Source: a virus. From it: 30,068 nt of DNA. The position numbers were made by a program, and so were the translations under genes. The stretch is taken from positions 1-30,068 of IMG/VR virus record IMGVR_UViG_3300030012_002049, one strand, 5' to 3'. Below the pieces are notes generated by a model. The model had not been told where the DNA came from. It did no database searches and saw only the letters and a program-made list of their open reading frames with translations. This document shows positions 29,689-30,068 of this stretch, piece by piece; position 1 is the stretch's first letter; every line of letters starts with the position of its first letter.

Positions 29689-29967
29689 TTATCTACTTCC
29701 TCCTTCGTCATAACCAACACCAATTCCACTTGAAAGTGTGATGGCTGTTATATTCATAAATAGTGTAGTTCCTGCAGGTATAGTAGTTTGTAGTATAGTA
29801 TCACCTGTTGCGTTTGCTATTGTTATTGCACTAATTACTGATGTAACAGGAAAATATACTGCATAAAAATCTTTACCTGTTTGTGCACCACTACTTGCGT
29901 TAAATATTTCTACTGAACCTTTACCTAATTGTTCTCTTAATAAATCATTATTACTGTCTATTGCCAT
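29689..29967 (-). CDS. Small virion protein, 92 aa
   Basis: This is probably a small structural (decoration-type) protein. After a helix (NNDLLREQLGKGSVEIFNAS), the sequence is beta-rich: KDFYAVYFPVTSVISAITIA, DTILQTTIPAGTTLFMNITA, ITLSSGIGVGY. I recall this 'fyaIyFpv.svi..it......l...ipaGttl...it.itLssG' pattern from small virion proteins in Bacteroidetes phages. The C-terminal codons (DEGGS) also encode the AGGAGG element upstream of the LamG-like start. In the circular genome it begins 12 nt after the 397-aa virion gene, behind an A/T-rich leader. Confidence 0.65.
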   Translation of the reverse strand: MAIDSNNDLLREQLGKGSVEIFNASSGAQTGKDFYAVYFPVTSVISAITIANATGDTILQTTIPAGTTLFMNITAITLSSGIGVGYDEGGSR

Positions 29968-30065
29968 TTTTTAATTTTTTTATTGTCCATAATATATATA
30001 ATTTGAACCACTTGGTTCTTCATGTTGTTTGTACTTAACTTCTTTTAATGTTTCATCTTTTTGAT
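29968..30065. repeat. Terminal direct repeat, right copy
   Basis: This is the exact second copy of bases 1-98. Bases 30066-30068 continue the match except for T at 30066, where the left copy has C. Joining the copies places the 397-aa gene stop directly upstream of the 92-aa gene, with consistent spacing, supporting circular closure. Confidence 0.93.
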
Positions 30066-30068
30066 TAA
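29980..30068 (-). CDS. Partial second copy of the 397-aa virion gene end
   Basis: This fragment encodes the last ~29 residues of the virion protein at 13-1206 (NQKDETLKEVKYKQHEE and on to YIYYGQ), with its start beyond the window edge. It is the same gene seen across the circular join, not a paralogue. The T at 30066 turns the Asp codon (GAT) of the left copy into Asn (AAT). Confidence 0.6.
   Translation of the reverse strand, partial: NQKDETLKEVKYKQHEEPSGSNYIYYGQ

Noticed and set aside
1-30068. CRISPR arrays, tRNA genes, insertion sequences, integrase or attachment sites
   Set aside because: No spaced repeats, cloverleaf patterns, transposase or recombinase motifs were found on reading both strands and the translated frames.

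Overview
This window is very probably a complete genome of a small tailed dsDNA phage (Caudoviricetes, HK97-fold capsid, long-tail type). Bases 1-98 recur exactly at 29968-30065, so the contig closes on itself with a unit of about 29,967 bp. Genes run without a break across that junction. No integrase, repressor, DNA polymerase, helicase, primase or tRNA is recognisable. A virulent phage that borrows the host replisome is the simplest reading. The host is inferred to be Bacteroidetes (Flavobacteriia-like): the DNA is very AT-rich, start codons mostly lack Shine-Dalgarno sequences and follow A/T-rich leaders, the best promoter fits TTG-N20-TAnnTTTG, and many proteins resemble families typical of Bacteroidetes phages.

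Layout, in the direction of transcription (nearly everything is on the minus strand). An early promoter near 23.55 kb starts a long run of tightly packed genes. First come small unknown proteins, then replication and recombination genes: an ERF-like annealing protein, a DUF3127 SSB-like protein, a free-standing DnaA domain IV-like protein, a winged-helix replication protein and NinG. A sigma-factor-like protein, zinc-ribbon proteins, a DUF3310 protein, a ParB-like protein and a glycosyltransferase follow. Next are the terminase subunits, a tail assembly chaperone expressed by a probable -1 frameshift, tail completion and baseplate proteins, a fibre and the tape measure. Then come XkdF-like protease, scaffold, major capsid protein and a tail-tube-like protein, ending at an intrinsic terminator (1253-1273). 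A second block continues from 1206 across the junction: a 397-aa virion protein, a small virion protein, a LamG-like protein, the portal with Cys-rich C-terminal modules, a connector, a lysis group (two putative holins around an M15 endolysin) and a metallophosphoesterase. Two small genes at 23.7-24.4 kb form the only plus-strand unit.

Most notable: the frameshift site; the unusual order, with the portal far from terminase and after the capsid gene; the ParB/glycosyltransferase/DUF3310 cluster, which might modify DNA; the phage sigma-like protein together with an identical 16-nt leader before three virion genes; and micro-ORFs not found by simple ORF calling. Protein functions are assigned from recalled family patterns, without database searches.
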